A stretch of 64,000 nt of DNA. Source: Nocardia sp. SYP-A9097 (GTDB lineage Bacteria > Actinomycetota > Actinomycetes > Mycobacteriales > Mycobacteriaceae). Shown in pieces: positions 62,881 to 64,000 of the stretch. The translations under genes were made by a program, and so were the position numbers. Each line of letters starts with the position of its first letter. The stretch's first letter is position 1. A model generated the notes under the pieces. The model worked only from the letters and a program-made list of their open reading frames with translations, was not told where the DNA came from and did no database searches. The stretch spans positions 310,001-374,000 of the forward strand of contig NZ_WJIC01000001.1 in assembly GCF_009649815.1 (NCBI RefSeq). Direction: 5' to 3'.

Positions 62881-63528
62881 TTAGTTATATGGATTCTCGG
62901 CCATGACAGTACGGCCTGTCACTTCGTTGAGCAGTTGTAAGTACGAATTGGCATCGAGAATTTCGGCCGCTCTCGGTATCATCGCACCGCCCAGTGCGGG
63001 CGCGGGAACAAATCCGTAAACAGTGTCGGCATCGATAGGCCCCAGGTCCTTCAACAACCGCGGAAATAACGGCTTTTCGTCGTCGCCTATCACTTCAGCG
63101 TATTCACTGCTCATAGTCCATAGCGCGGCTTGCACTTGAATATCACGGTCCTCACCGGTTCCCATCTCGGCAGAGCAATCATCAAAAACGATCCAGCCAC
63201 GATAAGGAACGATATGCAAGCTCATTCCCGTACGACGACCCCAAAGGGTCATGTGACCGAATGCCGTCCGTGTGACAGCAAGCCATTCATCAGGTCCGGT
63301 CGCGAGAGATAAATTCGCAGTCCAGGCATCGACGATCGGCTGCCATGCGTCCGGGTCACAGAGCCATACCGCTCCGTCCTGGAATCCGGAGAATCCAAAA
63401 TTTCGCCAAACCTCCAAGAGAAGGTCGGGGACAATTCCTCGGTACTTCTCATATCGTTCGGCAGGAATCGGGATCGATTTGTAGGGTGCGCCCCAGAAAT
63501 CCGAGATCTCATCGATGAAGGAAGACAT
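62881..63528 (-). CDS. GAD-like/DUF1851 immunity protein
   Basis: A 215-residue protein. The N-terminal GAD-like pattern (PAERYEKYRGIVPDLLLEVW, then GAVWLCDPDAWQPIVDAW by position) and the C-terminal DUF1851 signature (LFPRLLKDLGPID, VYGFVPAPALGG) match the immunity proteins paired with Ntox15 nucleases, such as Tdi1 of Agrobacterium. The ATG sits two bases past the toxin stop with GAGG in front, so both are translated together. It should protect the producer from the toxin. The pairing of both families here supports each call. Codons are AT-richer than in the tail genes. Confidence 0.85.
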   Translation of the reverse strand: MSSFIDEISDFWGAPYKSIPIPAERYEKYRGIVPDLLLEVWRNFGFSGFQDGAVWLCDPDAWQPIVDAWTANLSLATGPDEWLAVTRTAFGHMTLWGRRTGMSLHIVPYRGWIVFDDCSAEMGTGEDRDIQVQAALWTMSSEYAEVIGDDEKPLFPRLLKDLGPIDADTVYGFVPAPALGGAMIPRAAEILDANSYLQLLNEVTGRTVMAENPYN

Positions 63529-63530
63529 GC

Positions 63531-64000
63531 CTACCTCAGTATCCATTGGACGTTCATCAAGTAGTCACCGTGACCATCAGCGACCAGTTGCTTAGCATAC
63601 GCCTTCAGTTGTCTGCTCCTTTTCCCCCGCCATTGGCTGCCGATAGAGCTGTTCACTCCGGCGTCTCCCAACTTGGGCAGGCCATCGGCGCCGATCGGAA
63701 TGATATCCGCTCCTCCACCCGCAAGATCGGGCTCGTGCAGAGCAGCCATGCCAGCCATACGTTTGTCGACTACATCCTCCGCGTACGCTATCGGAGTCAA
63801 TCCTTGACGATTCGCGAGGGACATTTTCGCAGCGATTCGGAGCTCACGCTGTACAGCTATCTGACGATAGAGTGCACGCGCGTGGTTCTGCACAGTCTTA
63901 CTTCGTTTGGCGGTTGCGAAATTATGCAGCACCTGGTTCGCTGTCATTCTGTTGATTCCCGCTATCTGATCAGGAACCTGAGTGCGGAAAATCAGCTCCT
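63531..64000 (-). CDS. Ntox15-type nuclease toxin, N-terminus beyond window
   Basis: The frame is open to the right edge, so the real protein is longer than the 156 residues visible. The last 138 residues match the Ntox15 domain: an opening MTANQVL, the catalytic HxxD in ALHEPDLAGGG, VNSSIGSQW, and a final LMNVQWIL. In Agrobacterium Tde1 this fold is a DNase delivered by a secretion system. Here the domain is the C-terminal tip of a larger protein whose delivery part is outside the window. It is followed directly by its cognate immunity family. A-rich, rare-codon use suggests recent transfer. The N-terminal part could be a phage MuF-type, tail or secretion domain. Confidence 0.85.
   Translation of the reverse strand, partial: ELIFRTQVPDQIAGINRMTANQVLHNFATAKRSKTVQNHARALYRQIAVQRELRIAAKMSLANRQGLTPIAYAEDVVDKRMAGMAALHEPDLAGGGADIIPIGADGLPKLGDAGVNSSIGSQWRGKRSRQLKAYAKQLVADGHGDYLMNVQWILR

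Overview
The window looks like a high-GC, mycolic-acid-bearing actinomycete, most likely Nocardia. The best evidence is a complete arabinogalactan/mycolyl locus (glf, glfT2, a DPPR phosphatase gene, ubiA, aftB) followed by five tandem antigen-85-type mycolyltransferase genes. The genus is inferred from gene content and style only.

Bases 1-26,127 (all minus strand) hold a lipid assembly line read from right to left: a UGT-type glycosyltransferase, a condensation-fold (PapA-like) acyltransferase, a giant FAAL-ACP-PKS-PKS protein, a PKS protein carrying an extra condensation domain and an FkbH-like HAD domain, and a carrier protein-thioester reductase cut by the left edge. Read colinearly, a fatty acid is activated as an acyl-adenylate and extended three times with methylmalonyl units (one fully reduced, two left unsaturated). 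It may then be esterified to a glyceryl unit on the last carrier, released by reduction, and acylated and glycosylated. I know of no described system with this exact organisation, so this is my main novelty candidate.

Bases 26,158-39,314 (minus) are cell-envelope genes. The operon glf-glfT2-phosphatase-ubiA-aftB has overlapping stops and starts and ends in a hairpin. Five secreted mycolyltransferases follow, several with their own terminators.

Bases 39,579-47,600 are ordinary chromosomal accessory genes on both strands: a secreted helical protein, a PGYPQ-rich membrane protein, a RelE/YefM toxin-antitoxin pair, a secreted trypsin-like protease, a MarR regulator divergent from an EamA exporter with an obvious palindromic operator, two HTH proteins, and a SUKH-like immunity gene.

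Bases 47,770-64,000 (minus) hold a long non-contractile phage tail module: tail terminator, major tail protein, frameshifted chaperones, tape measure, distal tail protein, Gp37-like protein, three paralogous appendage proteins, fibre-like proteins and an amidase. Toxin/immunity-type genes bracket it: an Ntox15 nuclease toxin (cut by the right edge) with a GAD-like/DUF1851 immunity protein on one side, and on the other a Pro-rich pretoxin-like protein followed by immunity candidates. No capsid, portal, terminase or integrase gene lies inside the window, so it may be part of a prophage that continues to the right, or a tail-only particle.
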